64,000 nucleotides of DNA from the NCBI RefSeq assembly GCF_020342455.1, contig NZ_CP080506.1, positions 496,001-560,000 of the forward strand, read 5' to 3'. Made by a program: the position numbers and the translations under genes. The notes beneath the pieces were generated by a model. It was not told the DNA's origin. It searched no databases and saw only the letters and a program-made list of their open reading frames with translations. Shown here piece by piece: positions 7,471 through 15,850 of this stretch (positions are counted from its first letter, which is position 1; each line of letters begins with the position of its first letter). The DNA comes from Profftia sp020342455. Lineage in GTDB: Bacteria; Pseudomonadota; Gammaproteobacteria; Enterobacterales; Enterobacteriaceae.

Positions 7471-8799
7471 ATGGCTAGACAGCCAAAACTAGCTTTTCAA
7501 AGTGCTAAAAGTGGACTTAGCGAGATCAAGGATAGGATACTTTTTATAATTGGATCACTTATAGTTTTTCGTATTGGTTCTTTTATTCCTATCCCTGGAA
7601 TAGATACCTCTGTACTTACCAAGATATTAGAGCAGCAGAGAGGTACTATTATTGAAATGTTCAATATGTTCTCTGGTGGCGCACTTAGTCGTGCTTCTAT
7701 TTTTGCTTTAGGTATTATGCCATATATTTCGGCATCAATTATTATTCAATTATTAATGATAGTCCATCCATATTTAGCAGAAATTAAAAAAGAAGGTGAA
7801 GCTGGTCGTCGTAAGATTAGTCAGTATACTCGTTATGGCACTTTAATTTTATCTATATTTCAGTCTATCGGAATTGCAACTGGTCTTCCTAGTATGCCAG
7901 GAATGGAAGGTTTAGTTATAAATACTGGATTTACATTTTACTGTACTGCGGTGGTAAGTTTAGTAACAGGAACTATATTCCTGATGTGGCTAGGTGAGCA
8001 AATAACCGAACGTGGAATAGGTAATGGTATTTCAATTATTATTTTTGCGGGTATTGTAGCTGGGTTACCATCGGCAATGAGTAATACTATAGAGCAAGTA
8101 CGGCAAGGAGACTTGCATTTTCTATTATTACTGTTAATTGTAATATTTGTATTTATAATAACTTTTTTTGTTGTTTTTGTTGAACGTGGACAACGTCGTA
8201 TAGTAGTTAACTATGCTAAACGTCAGCATGGTCGTAGAATTTATGCAGCACAGAGTACGCATTTACCATTAAAAGTTAATATGGCCGGTGTAATACCTGC
8301 TATATTTGCGTCTAGTATTATTTTATTTCCAGCTACAATTGCATCTTGGTTTGGAGGAGGTACTAATTGGAATTGGTTGACTATAATTTCTCTTTATTTG
8401 CATCCAGGACAACCTCTTTATTTATTAATATATGCATCTGCAATTATCTTTTTTTGTTTTTTCTATACCGCCATAGTATTTAATCCAAGAGAAACAGCTG
8501 ATAATCTAAAAAAATCAGGTGCATTTGTACTAGGAATACGTCCTGGAGAACAAACAGCTAAGTATATTAATAAGGTTATGACTCGTTTAACTTTAATCGG
8601 TGCCATGTATATTACTTTTATCTGTCTTATTCCTGAGTTTATGCGTGATGCAATGAAAGTACCATTTTATTTTGGGGGTACATCACTTCTTATTGTAGTA
8701 GTTGTTATCATGGATTTTATGGCTCAAGTTAAAACAATAATGATGTCAAGTCAGTATGAATCTGCATTAAAGAGAGCTAATCTAAAAATCCATCACTAA
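7471..8799 (+). CDS. secY: Protein translocase channel subunit SecY
   Basis: 442 residues from the ATG at 7471, against 443 in E. coli. SecY forms the inner-membrane pore of SecYEG, used by SecA for export and by the ribosome for membrane insertion. Ten hydrophobic segments are apparent. The plug/TM2 region (FSGGALSRASIFALGIMPYI) and the cytoplasmic loop that binds SecA and the ribosome (VERGQRRIVVNYAKRQ) are conserved. The frame is open upstream inside rplO, but MARQPKLAFQSAKSG matches the family start. Seventh base after rplO. Confidence 0.98.
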   Translation: MARQPKLAFQSAKSGLSEIKDRILFIIGSLIVFRIGSFIPIPGIDTSVLTKILEQQRGTIIEMFNMFSGGALSRASIFALGIMPYISASIIIQLLMIVHPYLAEIKKEGEAGRRKISQYTRYGTLILSIFQSIGIATGLPSMPGMEGLVINTGFTFYCTAVVSLVTGTIFLMWLGEQITERGIGNGISIIIFAGIVAGLPSAMSNTIEQVRQGDLHFLLLLLIVIFVFIITFFVVFVERGQRRIVVNYAKRQHGRRIYAAQSTHLPLKVNMAGVIPAIFASSIILFPATIASWFGGGTNWNWLTIISLYLHPGQPLYLLIYASAIIFFCFFYTAIVFNPRETADNLKKSGAFVLGIRPGEQTAKYINKVMTRLTLIGAMYITFICLIPEFMRDAMKVPFYFGGTSLLIVVVVIMDFMAQVKTIMMSSQYESALKRANLKIHH

Positions 8800-8836
8800 T
8801 AGTATTAATAAGTTTGAAAGATTTACGGAGAATAAC

Positions 8837-8953
8837 ATGAAAGTGCGTGCTTCTATCAAAAAATTATGTCGTAACTGTAAAATTGTTAAGCGTAGTGGTG
8901 TCTTGTATGTTATATGTAATGTAGAACCCAAACACAAACAGCGTCAAGGATGA
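8837..8953 (+). CDS. rpmJ: 50S ribosomal protein L36
   Basis: 38 residues, read directly. MKVRASIKKLCRNCKIVKR is the conserved start; the zinc ligands C11, C14, C27 and the histidine of EPKHKQRQG are all kept, so this is the zinc-binding form. The ATG follows a CGGAG Shine-Dalgarno. Last gene of the spc operon, 37 bases after secY. Confidence 0.96.
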   Translation: MKVRASIKKLCRNCKIVKRSGVLYVICNVEPKHKQRQG

Positions 8954-8974
8954 TAATCTAACATATTTCTTGCA

Positions 8975-8996
8975 GAGTTAATATTAAAATTAACTC
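8975..8996 (+). terminator. Weak hairpin between rpmJ and the alpha operon
   Basis: GAGTTAAT and ATTAACTC form a perfect 8-bp stem with a 6-base loop, followed by AATTTT. It may be a weak terminator or attenuator between the spc and alpha transcription units. The stem is AT-rich, so its strength is doubtful. Confidence 0.35.
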
Positions 8997-9023
8997 AATT
9001 TTAGCTAGATAATATTTTTGTAT

Positions 9024-9115
9024 GTTGCTACAGTATCATTTGAGTATCCTGAAACGGGCTTTTCAGAGTGCTGCTGTTGTATAAAAAAATTTAGGAGTGA
9101 ATAGTGGCCCGTATA
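9024..9115 (+). promoter_or_regulatory. Alpha operon leader, S4-binding pseudoknot
   Basis: The leader keeps the E. coli alpha-operon elements in order: CATTTGAGTATCCTGAAA, then CGGGCTTTTCAG, a variable loop, the AGGAGTG Shine-Dalgarno, and the GTG start of rpsM with GGCCCGTATAGCAGGC. In E. coli this region folds into a nested pseudoknot that S4 (rpsD) binds to trap the 30S subunit and repress rpsM, rpsK, rpsD and rplQ. The match is by recognition of the conserved sequence; pairing was not computed. Confidence 0.85.
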
Positions 9116-9460
9116 GCAGGCATTAATATTCCTGATCAAAAACATACTGTTATAGCGTTAACTGCTATTTTCGGTATAGGCAAGAACCGTTCACATACTA
9201 TTTGTGAGACAATTGGTATTGCTAAAAATGCTAAGATCAGTGAGCTCTCTGAAGAGCAAATAGATAATCTTCGTGAAGAAGTTGTCAAATATACCGTAGA
9301 AGGTGATCTACGTCGTCAAATAACCTTAAGTATTAAGCGCCTAATGGATCTTGGTACCTATCGCGGTTTGCGTCATCGTCGCGGTCTACCTGTTCGTGGT
9401 CAGCGCACTAAGACCAACGCACGCACCTGTAAAGGTCCTCGTAAACCTATTAAGAAATAA
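9104..9460 (+). CDS. rpsM: 30S ribosomal protein S13
   Basis: 118 residues, the E. coli length, starting at GTG as in E. coli. The start is part of the S4-responsive leader. Conserved motifs: MARIAGINIPDQKH at the N terminus, RRQITLSIKRLMDLGTYRG in the middle and RGLPVRGQRTKTNARTCKGP near the C-terminal tail that contacts P-site tRNA. First gene of the alpha operon. Confidence 0.98.
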   Translation: MARIAGINIPDQKHTVIALTAIFGIGKNRSHTICETIGIAKNAKISELSEEQIDNLREEVVKYTVEGDLRRQITLSIKRLMDLGTYRGLRHRRGLPVRGQRTKTNARTCKGPRKPIKK

Positions 9461-9480
9461 AATAGGGATGATTAAATAAA

Positions 9481-9873
9481 ATGTCAAAAACACCTATTCG
9501 TGTACGTAATAAGCGTATAAACAAGCAAATATTAGATGGTGTAGCACACATCCATGCTTCTTTTAATAATACTATCGTTACTATAACAGATCGTCATGGT
9601 AATACATTAGGTTGGGCAACATCGGGTGATTCTGGGTTTCGTGGTTCTCGCAAATCCACTCCTTTTGCTGCACAAGTAGCAGCAGAACGTTGTGCTGAAG
9701 CAGTAAAAGAGTACGGTATTAAAAATTTAGATGTCATGGTTAAAGGACCTGGTTTAGGTCGTGAATCTACTATACGTGCGTTAAATGCAGCTGGTTTTCG
9801 TATAACTAATATCACTGATGTTACTCCTATACCTCATAATGGTTGTCGTCCCCCTAAGAAACGTCGCGTATAA
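9481..9873 (+). CDS. rpsK: 30S ribosomal protein S11
   Basis: 130 residues, against 129 in E. coli. S11 lies on the platform near the E site. Signatures HASFNNTIVTITDRHGN and the C-terminal DVTPIPHNGCRPPKKRRV are intact. alpha operon, 20 bases after rpsM. Confidence 0.98.
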   Translation: MSKTPIRVRNKRINKQILDGVAHIHASFNNTIVTITDRHGNTLGWATSGDSGFRGSRKSTPFAAQVAAERCAEAVKEYGIKNLDVMVKGPGLGRESTIRALNAAGFRITNITDVTPIPHNGCRPPKKRRV

Positions 9874-9904
9874 CGTCATTTCTTCGGATTGTTGGAGAAA
9901 TAAA

Positions 9905-10525
9905 ATGGCAAGATATTTGGGTCCTAAACTCAAGCTAAGCCGTCGTGAAGGCACTGACTTATTTCTTAAGTCTGGAGTTCGCTCGATCGATACTAAGTGT
10001 AAAATTGAACAATCACCTGGCCAGCATGGTGCACGCAAAATGCGCCTATCTGATTATGGTATTCAATTACGTGAAAAGCAAAAAGTTCGTCGTATTTATG
10101 GTATTTTAGAACGTCAATTTCATAATTACTATAAAAAAGCAGCTCGACTTAAAGGTAATACTGGTGAAAATTTACTACAATTATTAGAAGGTCGTTTAGA
10201 TAATGTAGTTTATCGTATGGGTTTTGGTGCCACTCGCGCAGAAGCTCGTCAGTTAGTTAGCCATAAAGCAGTAGTAGTTAATGGTCGCGTTGTTAATATT
10301 GCTTCCTATCAAATATCTCCTAGAGATATTGTGAGCGTACGTGAGAAAGCTAAAAATCAATCTCGTGTAAAGGCTGCCCTGGAATTATCAGGGCAACGTG
10401 AGAATCCAACCTGGCTTCAAGTAGATGCTTTTAAGATGGAAGGTGTATTTAAAAGTAATCCTGAACGTTCCGATCTATCTGCAGATATTAACGAACACCT
10501 GATTGTTGAGCTTTACTCCAAATAA
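9905..10525 (+). CDS. rpsD: 30S ribosomal protein S4
   Basis: 206 residues from the ATG at 9905, the E. coli length; further upstream codons overlap rpsK and are not conserved. S4 nucleates 30S assembly, sits at the mRNA entry and represses the alpha operon through the leader before rpsM. The S4 RNA-binding domain is seen near residues 94-155 (RLDNVVYRMGFGATRAEARQ, then HKAVVVNGRVVNI). Retaining both repressor and leader suggests the feedback loop works. Confidence 0.98.
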   Translation: MARYLGPKLKLSRREGTDLFLKSGVRSIDTKCKIEQSPGQHGARKMRLSDYGIQLREKQKVRRIYGILERQFHNYYKKAARLKGNTGENLLQLLEGRLDNVVYRMGFGATRAEARQLVSHKAVVVNGRVVNIASYQISPRDIVSVREKAKNQSRVKAALELSGQRENPTWLQVDAFKMEGVFKSNPERSDLSADINEHLIVELYSK

Positions 10526-10550
10526 AGCTTAGTATAAAAGAGAGGATATA

Positions 10551-11540
10551 ATGCAGGGTTCTGTAACAGATTTTTTAAAACCGCGCTTAGTTGGTATAGA
10601 ACAGCTAAGTTCAACGCATATCAGGGTGACCCTTGAGCCTTTAGAGCGGGGTTTTGGACATACTCTTGGTAATGCACTTCGCCGTATTTTGCTTTCATCT
10701 ATGCCAGGTTATGCAGTAACAGAGGTTGAAATTGATGGAGTATTACATGAATATGGTACTAAGGAAGGCGTGCAAGAAGATATTTTAGAAATACTACTAA
10801 ATCTAAAAGGACTTGCTGTAAAAGTCCAAGGTAAGGATGAGGTTATTCTTAAGTTACATAAATCTGGTATTGGTCCTGTAACTGCTAACGATATTAGTCA
10901 TGACGGTAATGTTGAGATAGTCAAACCAAAGTATGTCATTTGCCACTTAACTGATAAAAATGCATCTATAGGTATGCGTATTAAAATTCAGCGTGGACGT
11001 GGTTATGTACCAGCTTCTTCCAGAATTCATGCAGAAGAAGATGAACGTCCCATTGGACGGCTGCTAGTTGATGCTTGTTACAGCCCTGTCGAACGCATTG
11101 CTTACAATGTTGAGGCAGCTCGTGTAGAACAGCGTACTGACCTAGACAAGCTAGTTATTGAAATGGAGACTAACGGTACAATTGATCCTGAAGAATCAAT
11201 CCGACGTGCAGCTACTATCTTAGCTGAACAACTTGAAGCTTTTGTTGATTTACGTGACGTACACCAACCTGAAGTAAAAGAAGATAAACCAGAGTTTGAA
11301 CCAAATCTACTACGTCCTGTTGATGATCTGGAATTAACTGTCCGTTCTGCTAATTGCCTAAAAGCAGAATCTATACAATATATTGGAGATTTAGTACAAC
11401 GTACCGAAGTTGAATTATTAAAAACACCTAACTTAGGTAAAAAATCTCTTACTGAGATTAAAGATGTTTTAGCTTCACGTGGTTTATCTCTTGGTATGCG
11501 TCTTGAAAACTGGCCACCAGTTAGCATTACTGAAGAATAA
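10551..11540 (+). CDS. rpoA: RNA polymerase alpha subunit
   Basis: 329 residues, the E. coli length. The N-terminal domain (1-235) dimerises and binds beta and beta', with the signature ERGFGHTLGNALRRILLSSM. The C-terminal domain, which contacts UP elements and activators, is intact, including RSANCLKAESIQYIGDLVQR (with the R265 position) and TPNLGKKSLTEIKDVLASRG. A full C-terminal domain implies that promoter UP elements or activators are still used. alpha operon. Confidence 0.98.
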   Translation: MQGSVTDFLKPRLVGIEQLSSTHIRVTLEPLERGFGHTLGNALRRILLSSMPGYAVTEVEIDGVLHEYGTKEGVQEDILEILLNLKGLAVKVQGKDEVILKLHKSGIGPVTANDISHDGNVEIVKPKYVICHLTDKNASIGMRIKIQRGRGYVPASSRIHAEEDERPIGRLLVDACYSPVERIAYNVEAARVEQRTDLDKLVIEMETNGTIDPEESIRRAATILAEQLEAFVDLRDVHQPEVKEDKPEFEPNLLRPVDDLELTVRSANCLKAESIQYIGDLVQRTEVELLKTPNLGKKSLTEIKDVLASRGLSLGMRLENWPPVSITEE

Positions 11541-11584
11541 TTAAATAATTTATTTTAATTATTTTAATAAAAGGATAAAATATT

Positions 11585-11950
11585 ATGCGCCATCGCAAAA
11601 TTGGTCGTCGATTAAATCGTAATAGTAGTCATCGTAAAGCTATGTTTCGCAATATGGCTAGTTCCTTGGTACTTCATGAAATAATTAAAACGACCCTACC
11701 AAAAGCCAAAGAACTACGTCGTGTGTTTGAACCATTAATTACTTTTGCTAAGATTGATAGCATAGCTAATCGTCGATTAATATTCTCTCATACTAGGAAC
11801 AATAAAATTGTATCAAAAATATTTAACGAACTAGGACGGCGATTTTCCAACCGTCCTGGTGGTTATACTCGTATTATTAAGTGTGGTTTTCGTACAGGGG
11901 ATAAGGCACCTATGGCTTATATTGAACTGGTTGACCGTAATGTTAAGTAA
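11585..11950 (+). CDS. rplQ: 50S ribosomal protein L17
   Basis: 121 residues, against 127 in E. coli, with the C-terminal tail shortened. It begins MRHRKIGRRLNRNSSHRKAM and has the GGYTRIIKCGFRTGDKAPMA region. Last gene of the alpha operon. Its stop lies 9 bases from the convergent mepM stop, with no visible terminator between them. Confidence 0.97.
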   Translation: MRHRKIGRRLNRNSSHRKAMFRNMASSLVLHEIIKTTLPKAKELRRVFEPLITFAKIDSIANRRLIFSHTRNNKIVSKIFNELGRRFSNRPGGYTRIIKCGFRTGDKAPMAYIELVDRNVK

Positions 11951-11959
11951 CATTCTTTT

Positions 11960-13294
11960 TTATCCAAGTGATATATTAAAGTTTTGTAGTTTAGGTACAA
12001 CTTGGCTTACACGTATTAAGTACGCTCTTCGTTCACTTCCTGATAATTTATAAGAGTTTGGTAGCTGCGCAGTTAATGGATTTACAGCATGATTATTTAA
12101 CCAAAATTCATAATGAAGGTGTGGACCTGTAGAGCGCCCCGTGTTACCAGATAAAGCTATACGATCACCACACTTAACTTTTTGTCCTGGTTTTACAAGG
12201 ATCTTTTTAAGGTGCATAAAACGTGTTGTATATTGGCTACCATGTCTAATAACAATATAATTACCCGCTGCTCCTCCGTGCTTTGCAATTATAATTTCAC
12301 CATCTCCTACTGCAAATACTGGGGTTCCTACAGGCATAGCAAAGTCTACACCTCGATGAGGTGCTATACGTCCAGTTACAGGATTTACTCGTCGTGGATT
12401 AAAGTTAGATGAAATGCGAAAATGTTTAATTGTAGGGAAACGCATAAATACTTTTGCTAAACCACCACCCTGACGATCATAGAATTTTCCATCTTCAGCC
12501 CGTATTGCGTAGAAATCTTTTCCACCGGTATTAATTCTTATACCTAGTAGTTGACTTTGTATATTACGACCGTCTAATTCTTCACGAGAAATTAGTACAG
12601 CGAATTGATCACCTTGATGTAATTTGCGAAAATCCATTTGCCACTGTAAAATCTTGATAATTACATTAGCTTCAATATAGCTTAGCCCTGCAATACGAGC
12701 ACTATTTACAAAGCTTCCCTTTAACTTTCCGGTAAAAACCTTATTTTTCCACTCTCCCTGTTGAGGTTCGATGGTTTCTTGAAATTTACCATTAATCAGA
12801 GTATAAAGACGAGTTTCATAACTATTAACTTTCCATTTTAATTGTTGAAGTTCTCCTATATTATTTACAGTCCATGAAATAGTTTGACCTATCTTAATAT
12901 TGCGGAGTGCTAAATTATTTTTAGCAATCATATAAACATCAGATATATCCATACCAAACTGAGTTAGAATACTTCCAAGAGTATCACCTGCAGTAACTAT
13001 ATAGTCATGAGTATCAGAATTATTATCTGTTTTATCTTCTAATTCGTCCGTACTAATTTCATTTTCTGGAGCTGGTTGATCGATTGGTTCACTCGCTTCA
13101 TTATTAATTGTCTTTAATTGTTTGTGGTCTAAATAAATACTATTAACAGTGTTATTACCGCTATTTGATTGGTAAATAAATGATTGCCCAATAGAAATGG
13201 CTAGAGTTATAACAGTTAATAATTCTAGCATAATTCTATGTTTTCGGGGTAAGTTGTTATAAGCTAGGGCGATAGTTCGCGCTATCTGCTGCAC
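11960..13294 (-). CDS. mepM: Murein DD-endopeptidase MepM
   Basis: 444 residues from a GTG at 13294, against 440 in E. coli. Start chosen because VQQIARTIALAYNNLPRKHR aligns with the E. coli start and an AGAGGA lies 8 bases upstream; the frame stays open further up. MepM cuts D-Ala-mDAP cross-links to allow insertion of new peptidoglycan. Order: N-terminal membrane anchor (about 20-42), LysM domain (about 97-142), LytM/M23 peptidase near the C terminus. Zinc and catalytic residues are present: HRGVD (H313, D317) and HLH (H392, H394). It follows znuA on the same strand, as in E. coli. Confidence 0.95.
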   Translation of the reverse strand: MQQIARTIALAYNNLPRKHRIMLELLTVITLAISIGQSFIYQSNSGNNTVNSIYLDHKQLKTINNEASEPIDQPAPENEISTDELEDKTDNNSDTHDYIVTAGDTLGSILTQFGMDISDVYMIAKNNLALRNIKIGQTISWTVNNIGELQQLKWKVNSYETRLYTLINGKFQETIEPQQGEWKNKVFTGKLKGSFVNSARIAGLSYIEANVIIKILQWQMDFRKLHQGDQFAVLISREELDGRNIQSQLLGIRINTGGKDFYAIRAEDGKFYDRQGGGLAKVFMRFPTIKHFRISSNFNPRRVNPVTGRIAPHRGVDFAMPVGTPVFAVGDGEIIIAKHGGAAGNYIVIRHGSQYTTRFMHLKKILVKPGQKVKCGDRIALSGNTGRSTGPHLHYEFWLNNHAVNPLTAQLPNSYKLSGSERRAYLIRVSQVVPKLQNFNISLG

Positions 13295-13307
13295 TAGGAT
13301 GTTCCTC

Positions 13308-14308
13308 TTAATCTCCACTCAGGCAGCTTAAATACTGTTTTGATAGATGAGTTAAAAACTTCATATAACTATCAGTACCTAATGCAATTGCGCTTCCTAA
13401 GGGATCCAAAGTTCCATGGCATACTTTAGACCCCTGCGCGATCGCCTCTATTACTGCCGGCCTGAACTGTGGTTCAGTAAAAATAGCTTTTGGCTTAACT
13501 AGTTGTGTTTTAATTTGATGTAAACGTTGTGCACCAGGCTGAATCTCGGGATTAATAGTAAAGTACCCTAAAGGTTTCAGTCCAAATGCATTCTCAAAAT
13601 AACCATAGGCATCATGAAATACAAAATAACCCTTATTTTGCACAGGTTGTAGCATAATAACAATATTTTTTTGTGTTTGTTCTAATTTTTTTTCAAATTT
13701 ACGTAGGTTAACATCTAATTTATCTTTATAATTTGGATATTGTAATAATAATTTGTTGTGAATAGAAATTGCAATTTGTTTTGCAATTTCTGGAGATAAC
13801 CAAATATGCAGGTTATACTGGCCTCGATGGTAATCTTTATGTTTTTTTATGATAGAATTAGTATTATTTTCAGTATTTTTTCTAAAAAAAAATTATACTC
13901 CTTTTTATTGTATGTTACCACCGGTGTGGTGTTTATATTATGTTCTTTATTATCTGCAATGAGTAAGCTATGAATATTAGGTAGATTAGCTAAAATAAGA
14001 TTATTTTTACTCTCTATCTGTTGGGTAGTTTTTTTTAGGAAATACTCCATGTCTGGTCCTACCCATATAACTAGATCTGCATCATGCAAGCGTTTTATGT
14101 CAGATGGTTTTAGTGCATAATTATGTGGGGAAGAACCGTTAGGAAGTAAAATTTCAGTATTTATTATACCATCAGCAATTGCTGATGCAATAAATCCCAA
14201 CGGTCTTATAGAGGTTAATATCGTTGCTTTAGCACAATAAATACTTGCATTGAGTATTAATACAGAGAAAATAATTATGCACTGAAACCAATTTTTATTA
14301 TGTATCAT
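13308..14308 (-). pseudogene. znuA: Zinc-binding periplasmic protein ZnuA, split by one frameshift in a 9-T tract
   Basis: ZnuA captures periplasmic Zn2+ for the ZnuBC transporter. The first frame (from 14308) gives 153 residues with signal peptide, RPLGFIASAIADG and ligand H62, then ends in frame-shifted residues. The second frame is open through HRGQYNLHIWLSPE and continues to the normal C terminus with VFHDAYGYFE, NPEIQPGAQRLHQI and TLDPLGS. The frames meet at a run of nine T on the coding strand (complement of 13884-13892), in the linker of the family's His-rich loop. One extra T would join them into about 333 residues, against 310 in E. coli. It may be a young pseudogene, a sequencing error, or rescued by slippage. 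Confidence 0.85.
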
Positions 14309-15064
14309 ATCAAATTATCTTTATTAATTTATATATATTATTTACCATAACAATGCATAAATTATATATTATACAAATATATATCAGTTTAATGATAATA
14401 ACGTATTCATATTGTTTTAAAGCACATGAGATAAAATTTTATTTATATCATCTTTACATATAAAGGTATTTTATTTAGTAATTTTTGCTTAAATTATAAA
14501 TAATTAATAATTTTAGTAAATATTATTTAATATGATGAGATGAATTTTAGAAAAATTTAACTAATACTATAAAATAATTTAATTATGATATTTTTTATAA
14601 AAATGTCATTACAATACTGTTATTAAGTATTTTAGATATTCATTATATAGAATGTATGTATATTTAGTTAGTATGTTAAATAAATATATTACATAAATCA
14701 TTAGTTATATATAATAAATAAACAAATATTATTAGCGCTAGTTTTGCTGTATATAATTATTATATATAGTATATAATTTAATGTTAGCTATTATTTTATT
14801 AAATTTATAATGTATGATTAATTAGATTTGTAATATAAATTACCTACTACGTTTTAAACAAAATTATATTTTTATTATATAGTATTTACAAAATTAAATC
14901 TAACTTTATTTTTTATATATATCTAAGATATTTCTATATATAGATTTATAGCTGTCGTTCAGTTATTCAAATTAAAAGAAAGGAGGATGTTTTATTTTAA
15001 GTATAATATATTACTAATATTTATAGACAAATATAATATAAAAGAATAGCGAGGATTAGTAGTA
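14309..15064. other. Gene-free gap where znuC is expected
   Basis: About 756 bases of very AT-rich DNA between the divergent znuA and znuB. In E. coli znuC (the ATPase) lies here, transcribed with znuB. No frame encodes a Walker motif or any ABC signature, so znuC has been lost or eroded. The last 60 bases hold the AGCGAGGATT ribosome-binding region for znuB. Confidence 0.7.
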
Positions 15065-15850
15065 ATGATTGAATTACTTCTTCCTAGTTGGATTGCAGGA
15101 ATATTATTATCATTGATAGCAGGTCCTCTAGGTTCTTTTATTATATGGCGACGTATGTCTTATTTCGGTGACACGTTAGCACACGCCTCATTACTAGGTG
15201 TAACATTGAGCTTATTATTTAATGTTAATCATTTTATTGCTGTTATCATAGTAGTCTTGCCGTTAGCTATAGGTTTGGTATGGTTAGAAAGTCGTCTAAC
15301 GATTGGTGTGGATACCTTGCTTGGTATCATGGCTCATAGCGCGCTCTCACTAGGTTTAGTATTAGCTTCATTAATGTCTAATGTACGTGTAGATCTTATG
15401 GCTTATTTATTTGGGGATTTACTTTCTGTCACCTATAAAGATATCCTAATGATTGCTATTGGTGTTATAATTGTTCTTGTTATTTTATGGTATCAATGGA
15501 GTCCTTTGCTTTCAGTAACTATTAGTTCAGAACTTGCTTATGTAGACGGAGTAAAACTTGAACGTGTTCGCATGATACTAATGTTATTAACTGCTTTAAC
15601 CATTGGGTTAGCTATGAAATTTGTTGGTGCTCTCATTATTACGTCATTACTCATTATTCCTGCTGCTACTGCTCGTCATTTTTCTCAAACACCAGAGCAG
15701 ATGGCAGGTATAGCAGTTATAATAGGTATTTTAGCAGTAAGTGGAGGTCTTACATTTTCTGCTTTATACGATCTTCCTGCTGGTCCTGCAGTAGTTCTAT
15801 GCGCAACAGTGATGTTTGTTATTAGTTTAAATAAGAAAAATAATATTTAG
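15065..15850 (+). CDS. znuB: Zinc ABC transporter permease ZnuB
   Basis: 261 residues, the E. coli length. A very hydrophobic inner-membrane permease with about eight segments. Conserved motifs: RRMSYFGDTLAHASLLGV near the N terminus, SHSALSLGL-like MAHSALSLGL, RVDLMAYLFGDLL, and MKFVGALIITSLLIIPAATA with the ATPase-coupling region. The frame is intact and well conserved although its ATPase gene is missing next door and znuA is frameshifted. Start ATG preceded by GAGGATTAGTA. Confidence 0.95.
   Translation: MIELLLPSWIAGILLSLIAGPLGSFIIWRRMSYFGDTLAHASLLGVTLSLLFNVNHFIAVIIVVLPLAIGLVWLESRLTIGVDTLLGIMAHSALSLGLVLASLMSNVRVDLMAYLFGDLLSVTYKDILMIAIGVIIVLVILWYQWSPLLSVTISSELAYVDGVKLERVRMILMLLTALTIGLAMKFVGALIITSLLIIPAATARHFSQTPEQMAGIAVIIGILAVSGGLTFSALYDLPAGPAVVLCATVMFVISLNKKNNI

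Noticed and set aside
11102..11527. 141-codon frame antisense to rpoA
   Set aside because: Shadow of the conserved rpoA reading frame; serine/arginine-rich, no homology.
12182..12412. 76-codon plus-strand frame within mepM
   Set aside because: Lies wholly inside the strongly conserved LytM domain of mepM on the other strand.
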